DNA of 64,000 bases. Source: Colwellia sp. BRX10-3 (GTDB taxonomy: Bacteria; Pseudomonadota; Gammaproteobacteria; Enterobacterales; Alteromonadaceae). The notes below the pieces were generated by a model, which saw only the letters and a list, made by a program, of their open reading frames with translations, searched no databases and was not told the DNA's origin. The first letter of the stretch is position 1. Each line of letters opens with the position of its first letter. Below are positions 27,301 to 36,325 of the stretch, in pieces. The position numbers and the translations under genes were made by a program. The stretch spans positions 434,001-498,000 of the forward strand of contig NZ_JACGWA010000001.1 in the NCBI RefSeq assembly GCF_014077505.1. The letters are read 5' to 3'.

Positions 27301-30300
27301 GTTTTAATGCAAATGCGACAATTACCGCAATTAACGCGTTGATTAAAAATATTACCTTTGAAAATATATCAAACAGTCCAAGTACGCTTAACAGAACTGT
27401 CAGCCTTATTTTAACCGACGATGACTTAGATGCCAGTAATACTGTTACAAAAAGTATTACTGTGGCAAACACTAATAATACTGGCAGTATTACCATTGAT
27501 GACACCACACCAAACCAAGGACAGTTACTGACCGCCACCGTCACGGATATCGATGGTGTTTCTGGCGTAATTACCTACCAATGGCTGCGTGGCGCCACGG
27601 TGGTTAGCACGGCACAAACTTACACCACCGTACAAGCCGATGTCGGCCAAACCTTAACCGTCAACGCCAGTTATACCGACGACCAAGGCAGTGCAGAAAC
27701 CCCTGTCAGCAGTGCTACAAATTCTGTTATTAATATTAACGACTCTCCAATTTCTATATCACTTTCAAATAATTATATTGAAGAGAGTCTGCCTATTTCT
27801 ACCGTTATTGGTCTGCTATCAACTGCAGATCCCGACTTTAATGATAGTTTTACTTATACATTGGTTGAAGAGACGGGTAATAATGATAACGCGGCTTTCA
27901 CAATAAATGGACAATATTTACAAAGTGCCGAAGTGCTAAATTTTGAAATCCAATCCACCTATAGCATTCGTATAGAGAGTGAGGATTTTGAGGGGTTAAA
28001 AACAGCACAAAATTTTACTATTGAAGTAATAAATATCAATGAAGCAATTGAAGCAAATAACGATACTGTAAGTGGTAACGAAGACAGTGTATTACTTATT
28101 GATGTTTTTGAAAATGATGTTGCAGAGGTGACATTAACACAAGAACACATACAGATTATAAGTTTCCCTGAACATGGCCAACTAGAGTTTAATCAAGTAC
28201 ATCAAAAGCTGCAATACACGCCTATTGAAAACTACTTTGGTGCGGATAGTTTTACCTACCAACTCTCTGTTAACGAACTCACGTCATCAACAGCGACCGT
28301 TTCGATAAACATTATTAATGTTAACGATCCTCCTCAATTTGACAATATGCCAATAACTGAAATTAGGCTTGAAGAACAATATAGCTTTGCTATTGAAACT
28401 TCTGATATTGACAACGATGAATTACATTTAACGCTGATCAGTGGCCCTGCCTGGCTCACTCTCAATAATAATATTTTACTTGGAAGTCCGACTGACGAAG
28501 ATCTAGGTGAAAGTTTAGTGACACTGCAAGTAGATGACAGCGCTCTTATCAACCAGCAATCTTTTATACTGAAGGTGCTGCCTAAATTTGCACCTGATCT
28601 CACTGTTGCCATTAAGGCTAATTCACAAATATCGATCGTTGATGAAATACTCGATTATCAAGTTACATTGAAAAATATCGGAAGTAAGCAAGGAGATAAC
28701 ATCACACTGGCTCTACATTTTAGTGGTGACCTCACTATTACCGAGAACCAATATTGTGTCGAAACATCATCAGATGTGAACTTATCACTAATCTGTACTG
28801 TAGAATCTATGCCTGTTGGAGTAGAGAAAATCATTAAGCTTTCTGGCATCAGTAGTAAAATTGGTGATATTTACCTCTGGGCTGAAGCGATTGTAGAAAA
28901 CGACAGCGATAGCTCTAACAATCAAGCATCATACGAGCAAAGTATCACTAAAAAAATTAACAATGAAACATTTCAATGGATAGCAAGTGAACTAAAGGTT
29001 TTAGATATTGTAATTGGCGACATTGATAATAGCCAACAAGATGATGTGTTGATGCTCGCAGAAAAAAACCAGCAAAGTCGTATTTACCTTAGTCAACTTG
29101 ATGGGCTACTCATCCACGGAGCAAGTTTTAATCTCAGTCATACACCAATAACCGCTTTAATTCACGACAGGAAACTTATCATACTTGATGAGCTAGGAAT
29201 TAGAATAATACAACTTGATGTTTTAAGTAACATTCAAGAAATAGCGTTTATGCCCTTTGAAAATGGCTTTGACTTGGCCTTAAGCGATTTTGATAAGAAC
29301 GGTATTAACGAACTTGTGGTGTTAGGGATGAACCAAAGTGCTATATACAGTATCAATACAAAAAATGTCTTATCGTTAGTGGCGAGTTGGCCATCGACTG
29401 ATTATAAAAATATTGCTATTAGCAATTTAAACCAAGATGAATTACCGGATTTGGTAATCACCACCACCACCGGAAATAACTTAGTATATTTAAATAACCA
29501 AACGATTATTGATCAACCACTGAGTGATACAATTACAGCGTTTGACTCTCAATTTCAATTAACACTCAATCAAAGTTTAATGAGTAAAGCGCGTCAACAG
29601 GTAACACTCGCAGATATTGATCAAGACGGAGATGTCGACATACTTTTTGCCAATAAAGTGGAATCAACATCGTTATCGACAATTCCAGCAAATCAAGTTT
29701 ATTATAATGATGGTGAAGGCCAATTTAATGAAACAAATGAATTCGGACAAGTAAGCAGTAATGCTCTATACATTAGCTCATTAACAGAAAGTGCGATTAC
29801 AGAAATTGTTTCCGTTAACAACCATGGCGGTCATCAAATATATCAAAGCACCATGGGTGAATTACAGTTAACCGATTCAATAACCACTTCTTCACCTGGT
29901 GCATTATTACAACTAATCGATTTAAATGGTGACGGCTATAAAGATTTACTACAAACAGTACCGGACTTTTTTGGAGTAAGAACACAATTAAATGATGGCC
30001 AAGGTAACTTTGGAAATAATAAAGCTGACTTAAGGCTATCACTGCAAGGTGAACAAACATTTACCTCGTCAACTATTGTCAATAATCAAGCGGTTATCGA
30101 AAACCTAGGTCCTAAAACGGCTCTAGAACTACGGCTAACTATTACGTTACCTCACTCGATAAGAATAGCCTCTGTTAATTCACGTATGGGACAATGCCAA
30201 GTAACTAATAGCCTTATTTATTGTTCATTAGAACGCCTTACAGTAGGAGATAAGTGGACAATAAACATCGAAATAATCCCTGAACTAAACGTTAAAAGCG

Positions 30301-30512
30301 TAGAACTAAAAGCATTTATTGTCTCATCTACTCTCGATTTAACAACAGAAAATAATATTACCTCGATGGATTTAACACTAAAAAGCACTACAAAGCATTC
30401 AGGTGGAGTGAATTTTGTCGAGCTTTGGTTATTAATGCTGGCATGGTTAATATCATATTGCTCATTAAAATTAAGTACTGAAAGAAAAATAAATATTAAG
30501 CACTTATCGTAA
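24393..30512 (+). CDS. Giant (2039-aa) exported multidomain protein with seven tandem repeats, lamin-tail, cadherin-like and FG-GAP domains
   Basis: The start is taken as TTG 24393 because a signal-like stretch (RKLFLFVFWAMLSITPIL) follows and no ATG precedes it; this is uncertain. Residues ~238-697 are seven ~67-residue repeats with the pattern DFRISDMG, NEYLVVW and EIYGQR. Next come a lamin-tail-like domain (~700-830, LVINEVDYDQPGTDNNEFIE), an adhesin-like module (~872-1024), an Ig-like module (~1029-1114, TPNQGQLLTATVTDIDGV), a cadherin-like module (~1117-1213), a tandem-95/Big-like module (~1216-1312), an Ig-like He_PIG module (~1313-1395) and a DUF11-like module. FG-GAP/VCBS repeats follow with DxDxDG loops (DIDQDGDVD, DLNGDGYKD), then a second DUF11-like module. 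A GG motif, hydrophobic helix and basic end resemble GlyGly-CTERM. A surface or secreted adhesin-like role is inferred. Confidence 0.8.
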   Translation: MTFFLCTNKFYFSATHVSRKLFLFVFWAMLSITPILSISSDAKQLVANKIELDSAKAISIALNQRIQTGQKFQIKNDTFDADFSNKGWKFNSLKDGPTWDWTLTKTNIVEPINLSAAPEAFNQRDIRYYRGPIIEQYIAKAQSIEQQFIIPAPLALNGKSLEIEGRINSSGTFIDTTNGWLWQNDKGVVSLGDVTVFDANGLELAATMEIGEHYSRIIVDGEALANASYPVLIDPEVGTNDFRVSTMGPDGSTGYTADNPAIAYNSSLNEYLVVWEGDDDTLPLVDQEIEIFGQRINAETGALVGSRIRISEMGPDGDTTYRANTPTIAYSSAEDEYLVCWSGDDDSAPKVNEELEIHCNYVVAATGTTPFFPFIYSDMGTDGSVNYSAFNPDVTYNAINNEYLLVWEGSDNTGTLVASEFEIYGQRILSTTGAEIGSNDFRISDMGNDGDADFDALRPAVTHNTTDNEYLVVWAGENQALSNEFEIYGQRIDGSSGTTLGTNELGDNDFRISDMGDDNSSAYSGFEPDVAYNTFNNEYLVVWEGEDNILPLVIGETEIFGQRLSGTTAVELGSNDFRISDMGTDTSTTIFALAPAATYNSANNEYLVVWNGDDDSATSVDDEFEIYGQRLIASSGLAIGTNDFRISNMGTDGDADFDALEQTVLYNPKNNEYLVVWSGENQTLVDEFEIYAQRITNDLSLVINEVDYDQPGTDNNEFIELKNIGDAGINLSNFTIELYDENLTTVYKTLTLPNTILAPGDYYVICSNASRVNNCDQDDAIDINLIQNGAPDAIALKLNSTIIDVISYEGNSSPPYIETSGSGIVDLSTMNSGGIGRFPDGSDTDNNSADWSFLCTTPGSANINVTSDCNVASVLTITGTALNYTEGDGAVQIDNLATASDFDSVDFDLGDLSIDITANGSTNDRLSIKNIGNAGGEIGFDTGTGNVSYEGTLIATSSGGNNGSTPLVISFNANATITAINALIKNITFENISNSPSTLNRTVSLILTDDDLDASNTVTKSITVANTNNTGSITIDDTTPNQGQLLTATVTDIDGVSGVITYQWLRGATVVSTAQTYTTVQADVGQTLTVNASYTDDQGSAETPVSSATNSVININDSPISISLSNNYIEESLPISTVIGLLSTADPDFNDSFTYTLVEETGNNDNAAFTINGQYLQSAEVLNFEIQSTYSIRIESEDFEGLKTAQNFTIEVININEAIEANNDTVSGNEDSVLLIDVFENDVAEVTLTQEHIQIISFPEHGQLEFNQVHQKLQYTPIENYFGADSFTYQLSVNELTSSTATVSINIINVNDPPQFDNMPITEIRLEEQYSFAIETSDIDNDELHLTLISGPAWLTLNNNILLGSPTDEDLGESLVTLQVDDSALINQQSFILKVLPKFAPDLTVAIKANSQISIVDEILDYQVTLKNIGSKQGDNITLALHFSGDLTITENQYCVETSSDVNLSLICTVESMPVGVEKIIKLSGISSKIGDIYLWAEAIVENDSDSSNNQASYEQSITKKINNETFQWIASELKVLDIVIGDIDNSQQDDVLMLAEKNQQSRIYLSQLDGLLIHGASFNLSHTPITALIHDRKLIILDELGIRIIQLDVLSNIQEIAFMPFENGFDLALSDFDKNGINELVVLGMNQSAIYSINTKNVLSLVASWPSTDYKNIAISNLNQDELPDLVITTTTGNNLVYLNNQTIIDQPLSDTITAFDSQFQLTLNQSLMSKARQQVTLADIDQDGDVDILFANKVESTSLSTIPANQVYYNDGEGQFNETNEFGQVSSNALYISSLTESAITEIVSVNNHGGHQIYQSTMGELQLTDSITTSSPGALLQLIDLNGDGYKDLLQTVPDFFGVRTQLNDGQGNFGNNKADLRLSLQGEQTFTSSTIVNNQAVIENLGPKTALELRLTITLPHSIRIASVNSRMGQCQVTNSLIYCSLERLTVGDKWTINIEIIPELNVKSVELKAFIVSSTLDLTTENNITSMDLTLKSTTKHSGGVNFVELWLLMLAWLISYCSLKLSTERKINIKHLS

Positions 30513-30845
30513 ATATAGTAATAGCAAGCCACATGAAATCGATATTACTCACCTTATGATAACGAATTAAAAATTCATTGGTTTTCAAGACGATAACAAC
30601 ACCTCTAGTTAGGTGGCCAAATTAACTATGCCACTACAATCGATGCCTGGCTAAGAAAATTTCCGTAAGCATTCTGATTTTCCCTCTGTCGTAACTTCGC
30701 TCGTATCTAATGAAGTAATTATGCTATCAACGTTTAGTATTTGAACCTCGGCAAACTCTTCCGCTAACTCAGTTTTGAAAGATTGACTCTGTTATGCAGG
30801 TTTTTTATACTTTATCGATAAACATCCACATTTATGGAAAGATAA
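30513..30845. other. Intergenic region with a possible gene remnant on the minus strand (333 bp)
   Basis: No complete gene is visible. On the minus strand a startless open frame from about 30794 down to a TAG at 30651 encodes ~47 protein-like residues (FKTELAEEFAEVQILNVDS, then EGKSECLRKF). I cannot assign it. The 60 bases before the next gene carry its ribosome site (GGAAAG). Confidence 0.35.
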
Positions 30846-32126
30846 TTGAATTTATCACAACTTGATCCCGCTGCCCTGTTAGAAAATCTCCATACTGGCG
30901 TGGTTGTTCACAATAAAGACACACGAATAATTTATGCCAACCCGAAAGCTTTAGAGTTGTTGCGGTTGACTAGTAGCCAAGCGCTAGGAAAAGATGCACT
31001 TGATCCTGAATGGCGATTTGTAGATACACATAGTCAGTTAATAAGTGTGGATAGCTTTCCGGTAAACCGCGTAATTAAAACCAAAGAGCCAATAACTAAC
31101 TTGGAAGTAGGAATTTTAGACAGCTCTTCTGAAAAAGTCACTTGGGTGTTGTGTAACGCTTATCCAGAGTTCGATGAACAGCAAAATATCAACCAAATAG
31201 TCGTCAGTTTTGTCGACATTACTCGACAAAAAAAAATCATACCTTTTGAAGATATCGTTGAACTCGCCAATGACGTTATTGTGGTAACAGAGGCCTCTTC
31301 CATCCTAGATGACGGCCCTAAAATTGTTTACGTAAATAAAGCCTTTACTGAATTAACCGGATACACAAAAGAAGAAGTCTTAGGCAAAACACCACGAATT
31401 TTGCAAGGGCCTGATACTAGTGTTGAAACAACTGATAAAATTCGCTTGGCGTTATCTCAGCAATTACCTGTAAAGGCAAAAATTTTGAATTACTCAAAAT
31501 CAGGAGATGAATATTGGTTAGATATGAATATTGTGCCGATGAAAAGTGAATTCGATGATGTTTGCTACTTTGCAGCAGTAGAACGAGACATTACCGAGCA
31601 AATGACTCGAGAGAACAAATTAAAAGAACTTAGTATTCGTGACCCGCTAACTTCGCTATTGAACAGAAGAGGCTATTTTGAAGCCGCCCAAGCTTTGCTA
31701 AGCTATTCAAAAAGAAACGAAAAGCCAGTTACATTAGCAATGATCGATATCGACCACTTTAAAAAAATCAATGATAATTATGGCCACCATATCGGTGATA
31801 AAGTATTAAAAATTTTCGCCGAAATAATGAGTGAGTCTTTTAGAGATTCCGACATTGTAGGTCGATTAGGTGGTGAAGAATTTAGTATATTATTAGCCGA
31901 TTCAAATTTATTTAATGCCAAGGGCAAACTCGAAGAGTTTCGAAGTACTATAGAGCAAAACGTAATTATTACTGATACTGATGATTCGATAAACTTCACC
32001 ATTAGTGTTGGACTTGCTGACTGTAAAAAAGGCAGGGAATATGATTTAGACGTTATGCTTAAGCAAGCAGATCGATGCCTGTATCAAGCAAAAGAGTCTG
32101 GGCGCAATAAGGTTTTCGTTCAATAG
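30846..32126 (+). CDS. PAS-PAS(LOV-like)-GGDEF diguanylate cyclase
   Basis: The 426-residue cytoplasmic protein starts at TTG 30846 with GGAAAG four bases upstream. PAS1 covers residues ~10-125 (NLHTGVVVHNKDTRIIYANP). PAS2 covers ~135-255 and is LOV-like: VYVNKAFTELTGYTKEEVLG, LQGPDT, then AAVERDITEQ. Where photoactive LOV domains have GxNCRFLQ, this has GKTPRILQ with Pro183, so no flavin-cysteinyl adduct can form. The GGDEF domain has an intact GGEEF at 342-346 and an RDSD inhibitory site at 332-335. It should make cyclic di-GMP from two GTP, with product feedback. No membrane segment is visible. The input signal is unknown. Confidence 0.92.
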   Translation: MNLSQLDPAALLENLHTGVVVHNKDTRIIYANPKALELLRLTSSQALGKDALDPEWRFVDTHSQLISVDSFPVNRVIKTKEPITNLEVGILDSSSEKVTWVLCNAYPEFDEQQNINQIVVSFVDITRQKKIIPFEDIVELANDVIVVTEASSILDDGPKIVYVNKAFTELTGYTKEEVLGKTPRILQGPDTSVETTDKIRLALSQQLPVKAKILNYSKSGDEYWLDMNIVPMKSEFDDVCYFAAVERDITEQMTRENKLKELSIRDPLTSLLNRRGYFEAAQALLSYSKRNEKPVTLAMIDIDHFKKINDNYGHHIGDKVLKIFAEIMSESFRDSDIVGRLGGEEFSILLADSNLFNAKGKLEEFRSTIEQNVIITDTDDSINFTISVGLADCKKGREYDLDVMLKQADRCLYQAKESGRNKVFVQ

Positions 32127-32212
32127 AAATATTAAGTCTTTAACTTTAATAGCCCATTACACTTGTATTAGCCTTAATCTGCGACAGTAAAAAAGTAGAA
32201 GTGAAGCTAATA

Positions 32213-32249
32213 AAAGCCCTTAGTGCTTATTATCAACACTAAGGGCTTT
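32213..32249. terminator. Terminator between the cyclase and iorB1
   Basis: A perfect 13-bp stem (AAAGCCCTTAGTG / CACTAAGGGCTTT) with an 11-base loop. It lies between convergent genes and probably serves both, with the better T residues on the plus strand. Confidence 0.8.
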
Positions 32250-32314
32250 AACATGATCTAGATTAAATGTTTGTTTATTCTCAACCGATTGCTTAAAGCA
32301 TTAAAACTTATCAC

Positions 32315-34600
32315 TTAAGCATTTATAATTGCTGCTGATGTTATAGGTAAATCTCGTACTCTTACACCTGTTATTTGAAAAATAGCATTAGCGATCGCTG
32401 GCGCTATCGCTACCACCCCAGGTTCACCCAACCCCACAGGAAACTCTTCACTTTCGACAAATTCAATATCTAGCTCAGGCACATCATTCATGCGTAAAGG
32501 CGTGTATGTATTTAGATTGGTGTTACTCACCTGACCATTTTCAATCGGGCTTTGTTCGTGTAATGCTAAACTTGTTCCCCATAACATCGAGCCTTGCACT
32601 TGTGCTAAGGCACCATCAGGATGAACAATAACACCCGCATCAACGATCATAGTGAGCTTTTTAACGGTTATCTTTCCAGAGTTGGGTTCTACATGAACCT
32701 GTGCAGCACAGGCCATCCAGGCCGGCATTGTTCTTTCTTGTCCAGCACTTACGGCAATACCAATGGCTTCATTTTTTGCCAATTTAACCTTGTTGGTTTT
32801 TTGCTGAAGTAGAGTTAGTACGTTGGCTAATCGCTTAGCCCCTCCAACACTTTCAGGTGCTTTACCTGCTTGTTTACCTAATCCGTCGAGCATAGATAAG
32901 CGAAAATCAATAGGATCCGCTTTTACTTGATGGGCAATTTCATCAATAAATGATTCTAGCCCCCAAACAATCCAGCCCTGTCCTACTGATCTTAAAAATC
33001 CGGGCAAAATAGTTTGTTGTGCTAAGCTATTATTAATCGCTCGCACACGATGATTATCCATGCTGTACCAATGATCTGCACCGCTAGTTGAAAAAGGGTC
33101 TAAACGAATTTTTTTATCTAAGCTTTCGGGCATAAATCCTGGCGCCATTGATAAGGTCGGCCACCCTGCAGCAAAAGTATGTTCCATACCGGTAAGTTCA
33201 TTTTTCTGATCAAATATAGCTTTAAATGAGGCCACTGAAGGTGACCTTGGTTGATCAAATCTAGAGTCATCTTCTCGAGTAAAGACCATTTTTACTGGCT
33301 TGCCAATCGCTTTAGCGGTTAATACCGCAGGTATCGCATAATCACCGAATAAGCGACGACCAAAACCTCCACCGAGATATTGCTGATGCATAACAATATT
33401 TTCGTCAGAAACTTGTAGCGCTTTGGCTATCGCAGGTAAAGTTAACGATTGCCATTGATTACCAGTATATACATGCCAGCGACCCTCTTTTTCTTCTACG
33501 GTTGCATTCACTGGCTCTAATGCAAAATGCATAGCCGTATGCGTGCGATAAACCGCATTGATAGAATTTTCTGCTTTAGTACTTGCTGCAGCGAAATCTC
33601 CCTCATTAACAAACAAGCCGCCTTCACTCTCATCAGCAATTAAACGCGCGCCTTCTTTGAGAATATCTTCCTCACTAACCTTTGCTGTTTTTCCTGCTTG
33701 GTAAGTTACTTTTAAAGCATCAGCCGCTTTAATCGCAACATAATAACTGTCGGCCTCAACAGCAACCCAACCCTGAATGAGTTCACTTGGGTCTTGTAAA
33801 ATATGGTAACCCAGATAACCCTTTATCTTCTGTGCCGCGCTATCATCAACACTGATCACTTTGCTGCCATATCGGGTTGGTGGAATAATAGGCCGCGCAT
33901 AAACCATACCTTTCAATTCAACATCAATACCATAAACGGCTGACCCGTTTGTTTTAGAAGGAATATCAAGGGCTGAGCTAGGTTTGCCTACTAACGTTCT
34001 TTTACTGGCTGGTTTAAGTGGCAAAGCGTTAATTTCATCAGGTGTAAAGGTACGATTAAACGAACCTTTCGCAACAATATCACCAAAGCTAATTGAGTTT
34101 TGTTGGTAATGTACAGCACCATTTTCTACTCTACATTCTTCGACTGGGCAATTTAATATTTTCGCTGCGGCTTCAATTAAAGCAATACGACCTGCAGCAC
34201 CAGCTTGTGAAAGTGGCTTAAATGATTGAAATACAGACCATGACCCCCCCGTGACCATATAACCCCATTTAGGATCAGTATCTACATGAGTAATCGACAC
34301 TTTAGACCAATCAGCACCTAACTCGTCAGCAACAACGCGTGCTAGCGCCGTGCCTACATGTTGGCCCATCTCTGCCTTAGCAATATTAATGTTAATGTCA
34401 CCTAAAGGGTTTATTTCAAACCAAACTGTTGGGGAAAATAATTTATTTTTCAGCGTTTCTTGTGCATTTGTACTTAAGCCCGCTGCGCTCACTAGTGGAG
34501 CAAACGCCATTAACAGTGAACCGCTAACCGTACCAACTAAAAAGCGACGTCGAGATAAGCTGACATTATTTTTTGCATCTTTAATATTTTTCATTGTCAT
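32315..34600 (-). CDS. Tat-exported molybdopterin-binding subunit of an aldehyde/isoquinoline-type oxidoreductase (paralogue 1)
   Basis: The 761-residue large subunit belongs to the xanthine oxidase family, IorB-like. The twin-arginine signal SRRRFLVGTVSGSLLMAFAP at residues ~16-35 sends the folded cofactor-loaded enzyme to the periplasm. Internal signatures are ALEPVNATVEEKEGRW, YLGGGFGRRLFGDYAI, FLRSVGQGWIVWGLESFIDE and GLGEPGVVAIAPAIANAIF, with the active-site Glu in GEPG. The two-subunit form lacks the FAD subunit, so electrons probably go to a cytochrome. It lies six bases after its 2Fe-2S partner. The substrate is unknown, and no MocA gene is adjacent. Confidence 0.9.
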   Translation of the reverse strand: MTMKNIKDAKNNVSLSRRRFLVGTVSGSLLMAFAPLVSAAGLSTNAQETLKNKLFSPTVWFEINPLGDININIAKAEMGQHVGTALARVVADELGADWSKVSITHVDTDPKWGYMVTGGSWSVFQSFKPLSQAGAAGRIALIEAAAKILNCPVEECRVENGAVHYQQNSISFGDIVAKGSFNRTFTPDEINALPLKPASKRTLVGKPSSALDIPSKTNGSAVYGIDVELKGMVYARPIIPPTRYGSKVISVDDSAAQKIKGYLGYHILQDPSELIQGWVAVEADSYYVAIKAADALKVTYQAGKTAKVSEEDILKEGARLIADESEGGLFVNEGDFAAASTKAENSINAVYRTHTAMHFALEPVNATVEEKEGRWHVYTGNQWQSLTLPAIAKALQVSDENIVMHQQYLGGGFGRRLFGDYAIPAVLTAKAIGKPVKMVFTREDDSRFDQPRSPSVASFKAIFDQKNELTGMEHTFAAGWPTLSMAPGFMPESLDKKIRLDPFSTSGADHWYSMDNHRVRAINNSLAQQTILPGFLRSVGQGWIVWGLESFIDEIAHQVKADPIDFRLSMLDGLGKQAGKAPESVGGAKRLANVLTLLQQKTNKVKLAKNEAIGIAVSAGQERTMPAWMACAAQVHVEPNSGKITVKKLTMIVDAGVIVHPDGALAQVQGSMLWGTSLALHEQSPIENGQVSNTNLNTYTPLRMNDVPELDIEFVESEEFPVGLGEPGVVAIAPAIANAIFQITGVRVRDLPITSAAIINA

Positions 34601-34606
34601 TCGCCT

Positions 34607-35101
34607 TTATGATTGTTGCGTTGAAGAGCGAGGATCAAAAGTTTGCACTTCGGCTGACATAACATCGGCCGCATTTTTAATGGCACTTTTAATTCGAACA
34701 TAAGCCATACAGCGACATAAATTGCCACTCATATGGTCAACAATCTCTTGGTCACTCGGTGACGAGTTGCTTGCCAATAAGGTAGCGGCTTGCATAATTT
34801 GTCCCGACTGACAGTAGCCACATTGCGGTACTTGTTCTTCAATCCATGTTTTTTGTAATGGATGTTTATTTTCTAAACCTTCAATCGTGGTTATATTTTT
34901 ATTTTCTGCTGCTAACAATGGAAAAGAACAGGTTCTAACTGGTGCACCATCAAGATGCACGGTACAAGCACCACACATGCCAATACCACAACCAAATTTT
35001 GTGCCTTTAAAACCAAATTCATCACGTATAATCCATAACAACGGCGTATTAACATCTGCAGTAGAGGAAACCTTCTTTCCATTTAACTTGAATTCAATCA
35101 T
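34607..35101 (-). CDS. 2Fe-2S subunit of the IorAB-type oxidoreductase (paralogue 1)
   Basis: The 164-residue subunit transfers electrons from the molybdenum site. The N-terminal plant-ferredoxin-type cluster ligands are in KFGCGIGMCGACTVHLDG plus a later RTCSF. The second cluster is in [13 protein letters not shown] and NLCRCMAYVRI. I chose ATG 35101 (MIEFKLNG) with GAGAG upstream; a TTG at 35116 would add five residues. It has no signal peptide and is expected to ride with the Tat-targeted large subunit. Gene order small-large with a six-base gap indicates an operon. Confidence 0.92.
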   Translation of the reverse strand: MIEFKLNGKKVSSTADVNTPLLWIIRDEFGFKGTKFGCGIGMCGACTVHLDGAPVRTCSFPLLAAENKNITTIEGLENKHPLQKTWIEEQVPQCGYCQSGQIMQAATLLASNSSPSDQEIVDHMSGNLCRCMAYVRIKSAIKNAADVMSAEVQTFDPRSSTQQS

Positions 35102-35163
35102 AGTTTGTTCTCTCAAAACTGAGTTGCAACATTAACAACTCATAAATTTATTAAGTACGCCAC

Positions 35164-35280
35164 TTAATAAAGTGGCTGATATTTATGTAAACTTGCTTGG
35201 TATTCACTGATAGTTGATAGCGCGATGCTTTCAGGAAACTGCTCACCTAATACTAGTCCAACTCGACCAAAAAAAGACCG
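35164..35280 (-). pseudogene. Probable C-terminal remnant of an XdhC-family maturation gene
   Basis: On the minus strand an open frame without a start reads SFFGRVGLVLGEQFP then ESIALSTISEYQASLH and stops at 35164. This resembles the C-terminus of XdhC/CoxF proteins, where a VGLxIG-x-TPxEIALSIxAEI pattern is typical. A stop closes the frame just upstream. XdhC proteins deliver sulfurated Moco to xanthine-oxidase-family enzymes, and the fragment lies directly upstream of such an enzyme. The rest of the gap 35102-35461 shows no gene. The family match is by eye only. Confidence 0.45.
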
Positions 35281-35461
35281 TTATCGTATATTTTTCATAT
35301 TTTCTATTGTTAATATTTTATTTTTTCGATGCATTTGATCAAACAAAATCAGCTATTAAAATAAACTAACAACACCTTTGAGCATTTTTATTAATAGTAC
35401 TAAATTTATTGCTTTCTCTTTACCACTTGGATATTTAGTACTTTTTATTTGGCATAAAGGA

Positions 35462-36130
35462 TTAAGCAAAATCGTAAGTGCCGCCAGATTTTAAAGCTTT
35501 TTGATAAGCTTCCCGAGCTTGAAAACGTTTAACGAACGCAACAATTGTCGGATAATTTTGGTCCGCTGTCTTCCTTGCTACCCAAGCTTCTAAGGGAAAA
35601 CTCATTTGAATATCCGCGCCTGAAAGCTCATTTCCGGCAAACCATTCGTTATTTTTTAAATGGTTTTCAATTAAATCTAAGTTAGCTTTGATATTCGGCC
35701 CAACGTATCCAGCCATTACTTTTTTCATAATGCCTTTAGCTATAGGTTTAATCAGAAAAGGCATCGAACGCTGTACTGTTTTCTCTAAAATGAGTTTTAA
35801 CAACAATTGCTGCATCAGTGTTCCCTCAGCAAAATGCAGCCAATATAAATACTGACGATGTGCTTCAGTTTTTGCCTCTGGAATAAAATTATCTTGGCCA
35901 TAGGTTTGAGCGAGATACTCAATAATCGCGCCAGATTCTGCAACGGTAATGTCACCATCGGTTATCACAGGAGACTTACCCAAAGGATGTACTTTTTTAA
36001 GGCTTGCGGGCGCTAGATTAGTTTTGAGATCACGTTTATATTGTTTTATTTCATAGGGAACGCCAAGCTCCTCTAGAGCCCAAAGCACTCGTTGAGAGCG
36101 TGAGTTATTCAGGTGATGTACAACAATCAT
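35462..36130 (-). CDS. Glutathione S-transferase
   Basis: The 222-residue protein starts at ATG 36130 (MIVVHHLNNSRSQR) with GGAGAA upstream; the frame runs 20 codons further without resemblance. The N-terminal thioredoxin-like domain has SRSQRVLWALEELGVPYE, a cis-Pro stretch (HPLGKSPVITDGDITVAESGAIIEYL) with the glutathione-binding E-S pair, and a helical C-terminal domain (ADIQMSFPLEAWV). It would conjugate or reduce hydrophobic electrophiles with glutathione. It is divergent from the AraC-type regulator at 36326, with 195 bases between them. Confidence 0.92.
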   Translation of the reverse strand: MIVVHHLNNSRSQRVLWALEELGVPYEIKQYKRDLKTNLAPASLKKVHPLGKSPVITDGDITVAESGAIIEYLAQTYGQDNFIPEAKTEAHRQYLYWLHFAEGTLMQQLLLKLILEKTVQRSMPFLIKPIAKGIMKKVMAGYVGPNIKANLDLIENHLKNNEWFAGNELSGADIQMSFPLEAWVARKTADQNYPTIVAFVKRFQAREAYQKALKSGGTYDFA

Positions 36131-36325
36131 AGGTTTCTCCAATAAAGTAATGTATTTAACTGTTCTATTGCTATCAGGTAGCCTAAGCAAACCATTTACT
36201 TAGCTAGTATTTTTCCATAATCACAAGCTAGAATGCAATAGTGCTACGTTTATATTATTTTAGTATCTTTATTATTAGCTGTCGCATAGGATTGAACCCA
36301 ATAATTATACTATCGGACTATTTTA

